Source: UBA3700 sp002372775 (GTDB lineage Bacteria > Bacillota > Clostridia > Christensenellales > UBA3700). Taken from it: DNA of 64,000 bases. Location: positions 28,975 to 92,974 of the forward strand of contig CAMOIC010000002.1 in the NCBI GenBank assembly GCA_946615965.1, written 5' to 3'. Below are positions 34,854 through 43,704 of the stretch, piece after piece. The notes below the pieces were generated by a model, which made no database searches, was not told the origin of the DNA, and saw only the letters and a list, made by a program, of their open reading frames with translations. Within the stretch, counting starts at the first letter, position 1. Each line of letters opens with the position of its first letter. The translations under genes were made by a program, and so were the position numbers.

Positions 34854-36824
34854 CTACCCTTTATTCCCCAAAATATTTTTGAAATCATCTTGCTTATTGA
34901 AATTAGCATATTCGTAAATATACTCTTTTCTTGGACCAACATCATCACCCATTAGAGTTGTAATCAAGTGATCTGCTTCAGCCGCATCTTCAATTGTTAC
35001 TTTTGTTAAGCAACGCTTTGCAGGATTCATTGTTGTTTCCCAAAGTTGTTCAGGATTCATTTCACCTAAACCTTTGTATCTGTTTAATGTATATCCCTTT
35101 GCTGCTGTTGCTAACATTTCTTTTAGTTCAACATCATCATATGCATATCTAATGCCATTTCTGTCTGTAATTCTATATAGAGGTGGCATACCAATATAAA
35201 CGTGACCATTAGTAATTAATTCCTTCATATGTCTAAAGAAGAATGTAAGAAGGATTGATCTAATATGACCACCATCTTGGTCGGCATCGGCTAAGATGAT
35301 AATCTTATGGAATTTTAAATTTGAGATATTGAAATCTTTATCAAATGAAGTTCCTAGTGCGTTTATCAAAGATAATAATTCGTCATTCTTAACGATATCA
35401 GCAACTCTCTTCTTTTCTGTGTTTAGTGGCTTACCTTTTAAAGGTAAGATAGCTTGAGTCTTTGGATCTCTACCCATCTTTGCAGAACCACCGGCTGAAT
35501 CACCTTCTACTATAAATAACTCATTAAGCTCTGGCTTCTTTCCTGAGCATCCAGATAATTTACCAATTAAAGATGAAGAATTATTCTTAATAGCTCTTGC
35601 TATATTCTTAGCTTCTGCTGATTTTGTTCTTGCCTTCATAGCAAGTGCAGCTTTAGCAAATATAGCATCAATAACTTCTTTCTTTGCTTTATTGTTTAGA
35701 TAATCTTTTATAGCATCTGTTAATAATCCTTCAACTAATGTTCTTGCTTCTGGATTACCAAGCTTTGTTTTTGTTTGTCCTTCAAATTGAACGTTTTGCA
35801 TTTTAACAGATAAAACAGCTGTTAAACCTTCTCTAAAGTCTTCACCGATATAATTCTCTTGCTTGTCCTTAATGATATTCTTTTGTCTTCCTAAATCGTT
35901 TAAAGCTTTTGTTAAAGCAGATTTAAATCCAACTTCATGTGTACCACCTTCTGATGTTGGAATATTGTTAACATATGAATAAACATTTTCTGAATAAGAA
36001 TCTGTAAGTTGCATAGCAACTGATACGATAAAGTTGTCTTGTTTCTTTTCAATGAAAATTGGTGGTTGATATAAAGTTGTTTTTCCTTCGTTTAAATAAT
36101 TAACGAAATCAGTTAATCCACCCTTATAGCAATAAGACTTTGTCTTAGGCTTTCCTGATTCAGTTAAGTTTCTATAATCTGCAAGAGAGATTTTCATTCC
36201 TGCATTTAAGAATGCTAAATCCTTAATTCTTGTTTTAATTAATTCAAAATCAAATTGCTCTTTATTAAATACACGAGGATCTGGTTTAAATGTTACTTTT
36301 GTTCCTCTAGCTTTTTTATCATCAATATCTCTTACTGAAAGTTCATGATTAATAATACCGCTCTTAATCTTTCCATTAACTTCTATTGAATGGAAATCGG
36401 CACTATATACTTTCTTATCTCTAGCGATTTCTACTTTTAGCCATTCAGATAAGGCATTTGTTACAGAAGCACCTACACCATGTAAACCACCTGAGAACCC
36501 ATAGTTCTTGTTATTAAATTTACCACCAGCATGTAATTTAGTGAAAACTAGATATACACCTGGAACTTTATATTTTGGATGGATGTCTACTGGTATACCT
36601 CTACCGTTATCCTTTACACTTACTACATTATCTTCATGAAGTTCAATTTCAATTGTGTCACCATAACCATTAGCTACTTCATCGATAGAATTATCAACAA
36701 TTTCCCAAAGTATGTGATGCATACCTTTTGAGCCCGTTGTTCCGATGTACATACCTGGTCTTTGTCTAACTGCTTCAAGGCCTTCTAATACTTCAAGGTC
36801 CTTTGCTCCATAACTTTCTGACAT
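34854..36824 (-). CDS. parE: Type IIA topoisomerase subunit B (ParE-like; possibly GyrB)
   Basis: ATPase subunit. GHKL motifs: EIVDNSIDEVANGYG, VKDNGRGIPVDIHP and SGGLHGVGASVTNAL. The transducer is followed by the Toprim domain with LFIVEGDSAGGSAKMGRD and ILADADQDGGHIR, and the C-terminal RYKGLGEMNPEQLWETTMNP. Length 656 aa is typical of ParE or short GyrB. It forms an operon with the ParC-like gene. Assignment to topoisomerase IV follows from the partner and is not certain. Confidence 0.92.
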   Translation of the reverse strand: MSESYGAKDLEVLEGLEAVRQRPGMYIGTTGSKGMHHILWEIVDNSIDEVANGYGDTIEIELHEDNVVSVKDNGRGIPVDIHPKYKVPGVYLVFTKLHAGGKFNNKNYGFSGGLHGVGASVTNALSEWLKVEIARDKKVYSADFHSIEVNGKIKSGIINHELSVRDIDDKKARGTKVTFKPDPRVFNKEQFDFELIKTRIKDLAFLNAGMKISLADYRNLTESGKPKTKSYCYKGGLTDFVNYLNEGKTTLYQPPIFIEKKQDNFIVSVAMQLTDSYSENVYSYVNNIPTSEGGTHEVGFKSALTKALNDLGRQKNIIKDKQENYIGEDFREGLTAVLSVKMQNVQFEGQTKTKLGNPEARTLVEGLLTDAIKDYLNNKAKKEVIDAIFAKAALAMKARTKSAEAKNIARAIKNNSSSLIGKLSGCSGKKPELNELFIVEGDSAGGSAKMGRDPKTQAILPLKGKPLNTEKKRVADIVKNDELLSLINALGTSFDKDFNISNLKFHKIIILADADQDGGHIRSILLTFFFRHMKELITNGHVYIGMPPLYRITDRNGIRYAYDDVELKEMLATAAKGYTLNRYKGLGEMNPEQLWETTMNPAKRCLTKVTIEDAAEADHLITTLMGDDVGPRKEYIYEYANFNKQDDFKNILGNKG

Positions 36825-36871
36825 ATTTTATTTCCTTCAATAAAAATAGATTAGAGACTTCGCTCTTATAT

Positions 36872-36901
36872 ATTATATTATAATTATTAAAGGAAAATCA
36901 A
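36872..36901 (-). promoter_or_regulatory. parE-parC promoter
   Basis: Minus strand: TTGATT (36896-36901), 18 bp, TATAAT (36872-36877). An inverted repeat ACCAC-N8-GTGGT (36907-36924) lies just upstream of the -35 and could bind a regulator. Confidence 0.6.
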
Positions 36902-36939
36902 GATAGACCACAATATATAGTGGTAAAGAAAATGTCAAA

Positions 36940-36982
36940 GACACAAAATAAAGAAAATGGCACTTCCCGTTAAGAAAGTGCC
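36940..36982 (-). terminator. Terminator of the alpha/beta hydrolase gene
   Basis: Stem GGCACTT (36959-36965) / AAGTGCC (36976-36982). On the minus strand it is followed by a T-rich tract (ATTTTCTTTATTTT). Confidence 0.8.
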
Positions 36983-37005
36983 AAAAATATACTTTTATAT
37001 AAAAA

Positions 37006-37899
37006 TTAGCCTAAGAATTCAATGATATCTTTAACAATAACATCTCTCTTCTTTTCGTTTAAAGTTTCATGTCTCATCTTCTCATAAACTTTAACTTCAA
37101 TATTCTTAAATCCCGCTGCTTGTAATACCTTAAGAGAAGCATCTCTTCCCTTTTCGCCACCAGTACATGGATCATCTTCACCCGAGAACATAAATATTGG
37201 AAGTTTTTCGTTGACGTCATTATAGCCATTAGGATTAGCCATATTCTTTATAAGAATAAATAGATCTCTAAGAGCTGAAACTTTGAAGCCATGACCGCAA
37301 TATGGGTCCTTAATATAAGCATCAACATTATCTTTATTATAAGATAACCAATCAAAGTCTGTTTTTGGATTCTTTACAGCCTTATTAAAAGCACCTACAG
37401 CCATTCCCTCTAAGAATTTAGAGAAGTATTGTGGACCTTTAAATTTTTGAACTATATTTGCAAGCATAATGCCTGCACCTGCTGCTGGTTGTGGATTTGG
37501 ATATCCAGAAAGTATAACTTTCTCATATACATTTGATTCACTCATCATTAAATCTCTTGCGATAATTGTACCCATAGAATGACCAAATAAAATAATCTTA
37601 CCCACACCATATTTGTTAAGAATATAATCAGTAATCAATTTTTCGTCTTCTAATACAAGTTTATAGCCATCTTTATCTGCAAAATAACCAAGACAAGGAG
37701 CGTCATCTCCATGGCCTCTTAAATTGGACGTAATAACGCTATAGCCCGCATTGTTTAGTTCACTAGCAAGCAATTCGTATCTTTCTTGGTGTTCTTCCAT
37801 TCCGTGAATAATTTGAATAAATCCCTTTGGTTTTGAAACATCAAATACATGAACATTTAAATTGTAGCCATCACTAGCCTTAATAATAACCTTTTCCAT
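37006..37899 (-). CDS. Alpha/beta hydrolase, lysophospholipase/monoacylglycerol lipase-like
   Basis: Serine hydrolase of the Hydrolase_4 (PldB/MGL) type. Blocks: FIQIIHGMEEHQERYELLA, SNLRGHGDD, nucleophile elbow FGHSMGTIIARD, the acid in MFSGEDDPCTGG and the His in MRHETLNEK. Length 297 aa is normal. An upstream start at 37980 is rejected because AGGGGG lies 5-6 bp before the ATG at 37899. Likely cytoplasmic; it acts on lipid esters or similar. Monocistronic, bounded by two terminators. Confidence 0.88.
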   Translation of the reverse strand: MEKVIIKASDGYNLNVHVFDVSKPKGFIQIIHGMEEHQERYELLASELNNAGYSVITSNLRGHGDDAPCLGYFADKDGYKLVLEDEKLITDYILNKYGVGKIILFGHSMGTIIARDLMMSESNVYEKVILSGYPNPQPAAGAGIMLANIVQKFKGPQYFSKFLEGMAVGAFNKAVKNPKTDFDWLSYNKDNVDAYIKDPYCGHGFKVSALRDLFILIKNMANPNGYNDVNEKLPIFMFSGEDDPCTGGEKGRDASLKVLQAAGFKNIEVKVYEKMRHETLNEKKRDVIVKDIIEFLG

Positions 37900-37977
37900 G
37901 AAATCCCCCTTCTTATCTATTTTTATTTTACAATGGGATTTATAAATTATCAATAACGACATGTAGCGGGATTTTTG

Positions 37978-38020
37978 CATAAAAAAATAGTTGCCATGTG
38001 CTATATGGACAACTATTTTT
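37978..38020 (-). terminator. Terminator of the NSS transporter gene
   Basis: Long stem AAAAATAGTTG (37983-37993) / CAACTATTTTT (38010-38020), extended inward by CCAT/ATGG with a one-base bulge. A/T runs on both sides allow function in either direction; the gene it serves is on the minus strand. Confidence 0.85.
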
Positions 38021-38055
38021 CTAATATACTTCTGGCCTTTCAGCCTATCTTCAAA

Positions 38056-39762
38056 TTATTGCTTGTCTTCTGTAGCTGGAGCTGAAACAACTGGCTCGTC
38101 ATTAACTACATCATCAACAATTTTACCATCTTGAACATCAACATGTTCTTCCTTCATAACTTCCATTTCGAAGTCTTCAGCAAGTTCTTGTTTTTCGTTT
38201 AATTCAGCCCAAGTTGGTTCCTTAGCTTCTAAAGCTAAAATTGTTCTACCTCTCTTTGTGTGCTTGCATGCAAATTTAACAATAAATCCAGAAGCAAAGC
38301 AAAGAACAGTAACAATCCAACCACCAATAATTTCAGCAGCTAATGCATAGTCTGCAGCATTGTATCTGAAACCAGCTTTTCCTAAGTTAATCATTTGCCA
38401 TACAAGAAGTACTGCTAATATTGCTGGAGCGACATACTTAACTGAACCATAGAACCACCATTTTGGCATCTTGAATCCCTTGGCTTTTGTATTTAAGTTA
38501 ACTTCGTCAAGAACGTACTTTGTATTGCAGAACCAACCTACGCATATAGCTTCTAAGATACCGATAATAATTAATGTGTATTGGTTTGTCCAGTTATCTA
38601 CGATATCTAACCAACCTACACCGGCACCTGTTGTATATACGATTGAGATTAAACCAGCGATGATAGCAATCATCTTTGTTGTCTTCTTCTTATCTAATAA
38701 GAACTTATCTGCAACAGCAGCAGAAACACCTTCTAGAATTGAGAATGCTGAGTCTACTGCAAGAGTACATAACATAAAGTAGAATACAAATCCGAAGATA
38801 GCATTTAATGCTGGAACATTTGTTAACATAACAATTGATTGTGGGTAGATGATAAATGCTGTAGCAATACCAGATGCTGACATATCGTCAACTGTTCTAC
38901 CTGTTTGATACATTGTTGTGAATAATACGATACCAGAAAGAACTGAGCAAGCAAAGTCTGCAACAGCGATAATCATAGCATCTTCAGCAATTGTTTCTGA
39001 TCTTGATACATATGAACCGTAAGCAAACATAATAGCCATCATGATTGATAAGCTGTAGAATGCTTGTCCAATAGCATCTATCCAAAGTTTTGGATCTCCA
39101 AATGATTCCCACTTAGGAATAAATAAAGCACCTAATGCATCTCCTAAACGATCATTATTAATAAATCCCTTAATTGCAAGGATAACTAACATTGCAACTG
39201 GTAAAAATACAGTGTATTTTACAACCTTAGAAACTCTTGATGTTCCCTTTCTAATACATCCGTAAATGAATCCCCATGCAATTAATACGCAAACAAGTAA
39301 AGCAACTGGAATATTACCACCAGCGCCTTTGAATGATGTTCCCCATGTTACACCAATTTCATTCATCCATAAAGAACCTGCGGTATCAACATCTGAAGCT
39401 GATGTAGCAAACTTGAAGCTTACGATTGTCATAAGGATACACCATGCAAATACTACAGCATAGTATGTCAAAATGAAGAATGCATTTGAAGTAGCAGCCC
39501 ATCCTACGAATTCTGCTTTCTTATTAATTAATCTCATAGCCTTTGGAGCACCAGCTTGTGACTTTCTACCAATAGCAATTTCCATTGCTAATAGTGGTAC
39601 GCCAATAACTACCATGGCAATAATATATGCTACAAGGAAGGCACCACCGCCATCTTTAGCACAAAGTCCTGGGAATCTCCAGGCATTTCCTAAACCTACT
39701 GCTGATCCTACTGCCGCTAAAATAAATGATAAACGGCTAGACCAATTTTCTCTTTTTTCCAT
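38056..39762 (-). CDS. Neurotransmitter:sodium symporter (NSS/SLC6) family transporter
   Basis: Sodium-coupled amino-acid or related solute transporter. It starts with the NSS signature WSSRLSFILAAVGSAVGLGN followed by AWRFPGLCAKDGGGAFLVAY, the unwound TM1 region. Around 11-12 membrane segments follow. Compared with LeuT (~510 aa) it is longer (568 aa) because of an acidic cytoplasmic tail ending DDVVNDEPVVSAPATEDKQ, which resembles that of the GPH transporter at 21637. Substrate unknown. It stands alone between terminators. Confidence 0.92.
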   Translation of the reverse strand: MEKRENWSSRLSFILAAVGSAVGLGNAWRFPGLCAKDGGGAFLVAYIIAMVVIGVPLLAMEIAIGRKSQAGAPKAMRLINKKAEFVGWAATSNAFFILTYYAVVFAWCILMTIVSFKFATSASDVDTAGSLWMNEIGVTWGTSFKGAGGNIPVALLVCVLIAWGFIYGCIRKGTSRVSKVVKYTVFLPVAMLVILAIKGFINNDRLGDALGALFIPKWESFGDPKLWIDAIGQAFYSLSIMMAIMFAYGSYVSRSETIAEDAMIIAVADFACSVLSGIVLFTTMYQTGRTVDDMSASGIATAFIIYPQSIVMLTNVPALNAIFGFVFYFMLCTLAVDSAFSILEGVSAAVADKFLLDKKKTTKMIAIIAGLISIVYTTGAGVGWLDIVDNWTNQYTLIIIGILEAICVGWFCNTKYVLDEVNLNTKAKGFKMPKWWFYGSVKYVAPAILAVLLVWQMINLGKAGFRYNAADYALAAEIIGGWIVTVLCFASGFIVKFACKHTKRGRTILALEAKEPTWAELNEKQELAEDFEMEVMKEEHVDVQDGKIVDDVVNDEPVVSAPATEDKQ

Positions 39763-39879
39763 TTATAGTAACCCCGTTAAATGTTATTAATCTCTAATCA
39801 AAATTAGAATTATTATATAACAACATGCACGCATTGACTAGAATTTTTTTATATTTTTTTAGTTTCTCTTAAGATTTGA

Positions 39880-39921
39880 CAAAACAAAAATGCCCAATAT
39901 CTTAGTAATAATGGGCATTTT
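39880..39921 (-). terminator. Terminator of the G3E GTPase operon
   Basis: Ten-bp stem AAAATGCCCA (39887-39896) / TGGGCATTTT (39912-39921). On the minus strand it is followed by TGTTTTGT. It lies ~35 bp past the stop at 39956. Confidence 0.8.
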
Positions 39922-39955
39922 CTAAAATTTTGCAATTATATTTAAATCTTACAAT

Positions 39956-40894
39956 TTAGTTTGTTAGATTCAAAACTTCTTCAAGTTTATAACCAAGTGG
40001 AGTTATCTCGATTGGCGTCATAACAAGCTCCTCTTCTTCATATTGTTCTGAATACTCATAAGCAACTTTTGCTTTAATTCTTACACTTTGTCTATCTTTT
40101 AGATTCATACCTAAATCTGTCTTGCAGAAGAATCCAAATAATTGAATATCGTTTGCGCAACAATTCATAATAAATCTACCAGCAATAAAAGCACCTTTTG
40201 GCAACTTGCTTGACTTAACAACATGAGCATAGAAATCTACAGTCTTTCCGTCATATCTATCTTTGTGATCAAAAGTATCTGTATAGAATACACCATAATC
40301 TTTTTCTTGAATCTCAATAACTGGAGCTTCTACATCATATGGAAGTTCTTCCTCAAATGCAGGCATTGCTCTATACTCTTTATCCATAATAAAGTATGCA
40401 GCGTTATTGTTTATCAACTTGAATTGTGTTTGATATGGAGCTAAATCTTCTGGTTTTTCTACTCTTGTAAAACAAACCAAGTGACTTCTCTTAAATAAGT
40501 CTGTAATCTTTTGTCTCATATTGTTGTAATAGATTGGGAATGTAGTCATATCTACCATTGTTACAAATTGTGCCAAAGATAAAATTCTTGGGAATTGTAA
40601 TTTAGATAAATCCCACATACCATTCATTTCAACAATAACTCTATCTGGATTAGATTCTCTAACCCATTCACCTACAGCCTTATAATCGAAATCTTCTTCG
40701 TTTTCTATGTATTTAATTGTAGTTAGAGTTTTCTTTAGAAAAGCTTCATCATATTCAACTTCACCTTGTTCGCAAACAATAAGTAAAGTTCTAACGTTAT
40801 AATCTTGTGTATCACGCTTTATAAGGTCAGTTATAAAACTAGTCTTTCCTGAATCAAGAAAACCGTCAACAAAGAATACTGGTATTCTTTCCAT
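39956..40894 (-). CDS. G3E (CobW-like) GTPase fused to a TIGR03943-like C-terminal domain
   Basis: N-terminal ~170 residues are a G3E P-loop GTPase: Walker A FVDGFLDSGKTSF, VIVEMNGMWDL for Walker B (ExxG), and a degenerate guanine motif FTRVEKPEDL in place of NKxD. There is no CxCC metal motif. The C-terminal ~110 residues (TVDFYAHVVKSSKLPKGAFI followed by AGRFIMNCCANDIQLFGFFC) resemble the soluble half of TIGR03943/YcgQ-type putative permease subunits, with the conserved CC pair. The two families are normally separate but linked to metal handling. It follows the His-rich CobW gene by 2 bp. Confidence 0.8.
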   Translation of the reverse strand: MERIPVFFVDGFLDSGKTSFITDLIKRDTQDYNVRTLLIVCEQGEVEYDEAFLKKTLTTIKYIENEEDFDYKAVGEWVRESNPDRVIVEMNGMWDLSKLQFPRILSLAQFVTMVDMTTFPIYYNNMRQKITDLFKRSHLVCFTRVEKPEDLAPYQTQFKLINNNAAYFIMDKEYRAMPAFEEELPYDVEAPVIEIQEKDYGVFYTDTFDHKDRYDGKTVDFYAHVVKSSKLPKGAFIAGRFIMNCCANDIQLFGFFCKTDLGMNLKDRQSVRIKAKVAYEYSEQYEEEELVMTPIEITPLGYKLEEVLNLTN

Positions 40895-40896
40895 TG

Positions 40897-42201
40897 TTAA
40901 TTACCCTTCTTGCTGAATAACTCGTCAAGCTTATGATCATCAATACCAGAACCAATAACAACAATTCTACCTGTGTAATCTGGTTCACCAAGTCTAATAT
41001 CATAATCTCCAGCAACTAAATCAAAGTAGTACCACTTATCTGCATCTGCAGCTTTAACAATACCTTTTGATCTTAAGATGATACCTAGTCCAGAATTATC
41101 ATCACATAATGTCTTTAGATATCCTTCAAGTTCATCTTTTGTAAATGATCTTGGAGTTTCTAATCCCCATGATTGGAATACTTCATCTGCATCATGTCCA
41201 TCATGGTCATGGTGATGGTGATGATGATGTCTATGAATATGGTGATGAACTTCTCCATTTTCATCAGCAACAGCTTCTTCATGATGGTGATGATGTTCAT
41301 GTTCATGCTCATCCTCTTCATCGTCATCATCGTGATGGTTATGGCAGCAATGATGTTCGTGTTCATCTTCATCTTCATCATCGTCGTCGTGATGGTGGTG
41401 GCAGCAATGATGTTCGTGTTCATCTTCATCTTCGTCGTCATCGTCGTCGTGATGGTGGTGGCAGCAATGATGTTCATGCTCATCTTCATCCTCGTCATCA
41501 TCGTCGTGATGGTGGTGACAAGAACATTCTGGGTCATCACATTCTTCACCTTCTTCATGGTGATGTTCTTTTTCTACTTCTTTAATTAATTCTTCTCTTA
41601 AAGATGCTTTTTCTTCTAAGAATTCAACAATCTTATCGCCGTTTAAATCAGCGATAGCTGTTGTAATAACATTAGCTTTTTGGTTAACACCTTTAATTAC
41701 GTTTACTGATTCAATTAATTTTTCTTCAGAAACCTTATCTACCTTACCAACTACTACAGTATCTGCAGCTTGAATTTGGTTATCAAAGAATTCTCCGAAA
41801 TTCTTCAAATAAACTTTTGCCTTACCTGCATCTACAACTGTTGCTAAGATATTAATCTTTAAATCAACATCTTGAACTTTTTGAACAGCAACAATAATGT
41901 CAGATAACTTGCCTACGCCAGATGGCTCAATAATAATTCTGTCTGGGTTGAACTTTTCAATTAATTCTTTAATAGATGATTCGAAATCACCAACTAAAGA
42001 ACAACAGATACATCCTGCATTAATTTCCTTAATTTGAACTCCTGATTCTTTTAAGAAAGAACCATCAATACCTATTTCACCGAATTCGTTTTCGATGATT
42101 ACGACTTTTTCACTTTGGAACTTCTTAGATTCAAACAACTTTTTAATTAATGTTGTCTTACCTGCTCCCAAAAATCCTGATATTATATCTACTTTAACCA
42201 T
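40897..42201 (-). CDS. CobW-family (G3E) GTPase metallochaperone with His/Asp-rich repeat insert
   Basis: Metal-delivery GTPase of the CobW/ZNG type. Walker A IISGFLGAGKTTLIKKL, metal motif INAGCICCSLVGDF (CxCC, residues 64-67), Walker B IIIEPSGVGKL, and a GKVD guanine motif. Residues ~213-337 form a metal-binding insert of three near-identical 19-20-residue units (HHHH, an acidic run, HEHHCC) plus degenerate copies. The CobW C-terminal domain follows (SWGLETPRSFTKDELEGYL). A zinc role is plausible from the family, but no Zur-like box was recognised. Operon with the downstream G3E fusion. Confidence 0.92.
   Translation of the reverse strand: MVKVDIISGFLGAGKTTLIKKLFESKKFQSEKVVIIENEFGEIGIDGSFLKESGVQIKEINAGCICCSLVGDFESSIKELIEKFNPDRIIIEPSGVGKLSDIIVAVQKVQDVDLKINILATVVDAGKAKVYLKNFGEFFDNQIQAADTVVVGKVDKVSEEKLIESVNVIKGVNQKANVITTAIADLNGDKIVEFLEEKASLREELIKEVEKEHHHEEGEECDDPECSCHHHHDDDDEDEDEHEHHCCHHHHDDDDDEDEDEHEHHCCHHHHDDDDEDEDEHEHHCCHNHHDDDDEEDEHEHEHHHHHEEAVADENGEVHHHIHRHHHHHHHDHDGHDADEVFQSWGLETPRSFTKDELEGYLKTLCDDNSGLGIILRSKGIVKAADADKWYYFDLVAGDYDIRLGEPDYTGRIVVIGSGIDDHKLDELFSKKGN
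41290..41517 (-). repeat. In-frame 57-60 bp tandem repeats coding His/Asp/Cys-rich units
   Basis: Three near-perfect copies and a degenerate fourth, each 57 or 60 bp, code for HHHHDDDDEDEDEHEHHCC-like units. Copies differ by whole codons, so the frame is kept. Such a tract can expand or contract by slippage and would change metal capacity. The mirror-like reading frames on the opposite strand are artefacts of the repeat. Confidence 0.9.
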
Positions 42202-42324
42202 AGTATAAAATCCTCCTTCTATTAATTACGCGTATATATTTTAGCACATTATTATATTTTCGATACACAATATTTCGGTATGCTTATGTATAATTTGTGT
42301 GTTATCATATCACCGAGGTACAAA

Positions 42325-43491
42325 ATGGCATACGAAGTTTATTTAAAAAAAGGTGAAGAAAAAAGAATAGTTGCTGGCCATAGTTGGGTTTATGCAAATG
42401 AAGTTAATAAGATTGTCGGAAAAGACAAAAACGGCTCACTAGCTACAGTTTATTCTTTTGATGGAAGATATATCGGAAAAGGATATATTAATCACCTATC
42501 AAAAATATTAGTAAGAGTATTCATTAGAGATAATCAAGAAGATACTAAAGAATTCTATATGAAGAGATTACAAGAAGCTAATGAATACAGAAAAACTCTA
42601 GGTTATGATAACTGCTATAGAATGGTATTTGCAGAAGCAGATAATTTACCTGCTCTTATCATAGATAAGTATGCAGATACTTTAGTTATGCAATGCTTAT
42701 CTTTAGGTATCGATCAAAGAAAGAAAATGTTAGTTGAATGCTTAGTTGAATTATTTAATCCAAAAGGCATTTATGAAAGATCAGATGCATCTGTTAGAGA
42801 CAAGGAAGGTTTACCTGAAAGTTGCGGCGTTTTATATGGCACAGTTGATGATGAAATCATCATTGAAGAAAATGGCGTTAAAATGTCTGTAGACGTTAAG
42901 CATGGTCAAAAGACAGGTTACTTCCTAGATCAAAAAGAAAACCGTTTTGCTTTAAGAAGATATACAAAAGACAAGACCGTATTAGATTGTTTCTGTAACA
43001 GCGGCGGCTTCTCTATGAATGCTGCTATTAATGCAAAAGAAGTAACATCTGTAGATATATCTGAACTTGCATTAAAGAACGTAGAAAGAAATATTGAATT
43101 AAACGGATACAAGAATGTTAAAACAGAATGCGGCGATGTATTTGCATTACTAAGAAACTATAAAAGAGATGGCAAAAAATGGGATGTTGTTGTCTTAGAC
43201 CCACCTGCTTTTTGTAAATCAGCAAATGAAGTAAAAGATGCTTATAGAGGATATAAAGATATAAATATCTTAGGAATTAAATTAGTAAACAAAGGTGGCT
43301 TTTTAGTTACATCATCTTGTTCTCACTATATGACATTCCCTCTATTTGAAAAAATGTTAATTGAAGCTGCAAGAGAATCTGGCAGAATTGTAAGATGCGT
43401 TGAAATCAAATCTCAATCGCCAGATCACCCTTCACTTCTATGTGCGGATGAAACGCAATATTTAAAATTTTTCGTATTACAAATAATGTAA
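42325..43491 (+). CDS. RlmI-like class I rRNA methyltransferase
   Basis: SAM-dependent RNA methyltransferase of the RlmI/RlmK group (rRNA cytosine-5). The N-terminal PUA-like domain has the EEKRIVAGHSWVYANEV stretch. The catalytic domain has GQKTGYFLDQKENR, SAM-binding VLDCFCNSGGFSMNAAI, the VVLDPPAFCKS motif and TSSCSHYMTF with the catalytic Cys. Length 388 aa is typical. The start at 42325 is chosen because GAGG lies 7 bp upstream; an upstream ATG at 42280 has no site and overlaps the likely promoter (TATAAT at 42289-42294). Confidence 0.92.
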   Translation: MAYEVYLKKGEEKRIVAGHSWVYANEVNKIVGKDKNGSLATVYSFDGRYIGKGYINHLSKILVRVFIRDNQEDTKEFYMKRLQEANEYRKTLGYDNCYRMVFAEADNLPALIIDKYADTLVMQCLSLGIDQRKKMLVECLVELFNPKGIYERSDASVRDKEGLPESCGVLYGTVDDEIIIEENGVKMSVDVKHGQKTGYFLDQKENRFALRRYTKDKTVLDCFCNSGGFSMNAAINAKEVTSVDISELALKNVERNIELNGYKNVKTECGDVFALLRNYKRDGKKWDVVVLDPPAFCKSANEVKDAYRGYKDINILGIKLVNKGGFLVTSSCSHYMTFPLFEKMLIEAARESGRIVRCVEIKSQSPDHPSLLCADETQYLKFFVLQIM

Positions 43492-43497
43492 ATAAAT

Positions 43498-43531
43498 AAA
43501 CAAGGAGCCGTGATTAAACGGCTCCTTGTTT
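43498..43531 (+). terminator. Terminator of the methyltransferase gene
   Basis: Eleven-bp GC-rich stem CAAGGAGCCGT (43501-43511) / ACGGCTCCTTG (43518-43528), extended by AAA/TTT pairing. The T-run is short. Confidence 0.75.
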
Positions 43532-43620
43532 AAATAAAACTCACCCACTAAGATTTCTAGTTTTCCCCTTATCATATCTCCGTGCCTTAATACTATTAGA
43601 AAATTTTTACCATAGATATT

Positions 43621-43654
43621 GTTTGGCAAAAAAATGACATCGTTTGGCAAAAAA
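43621..43654 (+). repeat. Two GTTTGGCAAAAAA direct repeats at 21 bp spacing
   Basis: GTTTGGCAAAAAA at 43621-43633 and 43642-43654, exactly two helical turns apart, in the 213-bp gap between convergent genes. The second copy's A-run provides the U-tract of the adjacent minus-strand terminator. Apart from the two terminators, I see nothing else in this gap. Confidence 0.7.
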
Positions 43655-43683
43655 TAAGCCTGGCCAATTTTTATCAGCCAGGC
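43648..43683 (-). terminator. Terminator of the M18 aminopeptidase gene
   Basis: Stem GCCTGGC (43658-43664) / GCCAGGC (43677-43683). On the minus strand it is followed by TTATTTTTT. Confidence 0.85.
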
Positions 43684-43704
43684 AATGTCTCAAATGTGCG
43701 GATT

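Noticed and set aside
37900..37980. N-terminal extension of the alpha/beta hydrolase
   Set aside because: The extension has no homologous character, and a good ribosome binding site precedes the internal ATG at 37899.
41145..41589. Long open frames on both strands and other frames (His/Arg-rich or Met/Ile-rich)
   Set aside because: They are shadows of the repetitive His/Asp codons of the CobW gene; none has a ribosome binding site or sensible composition.
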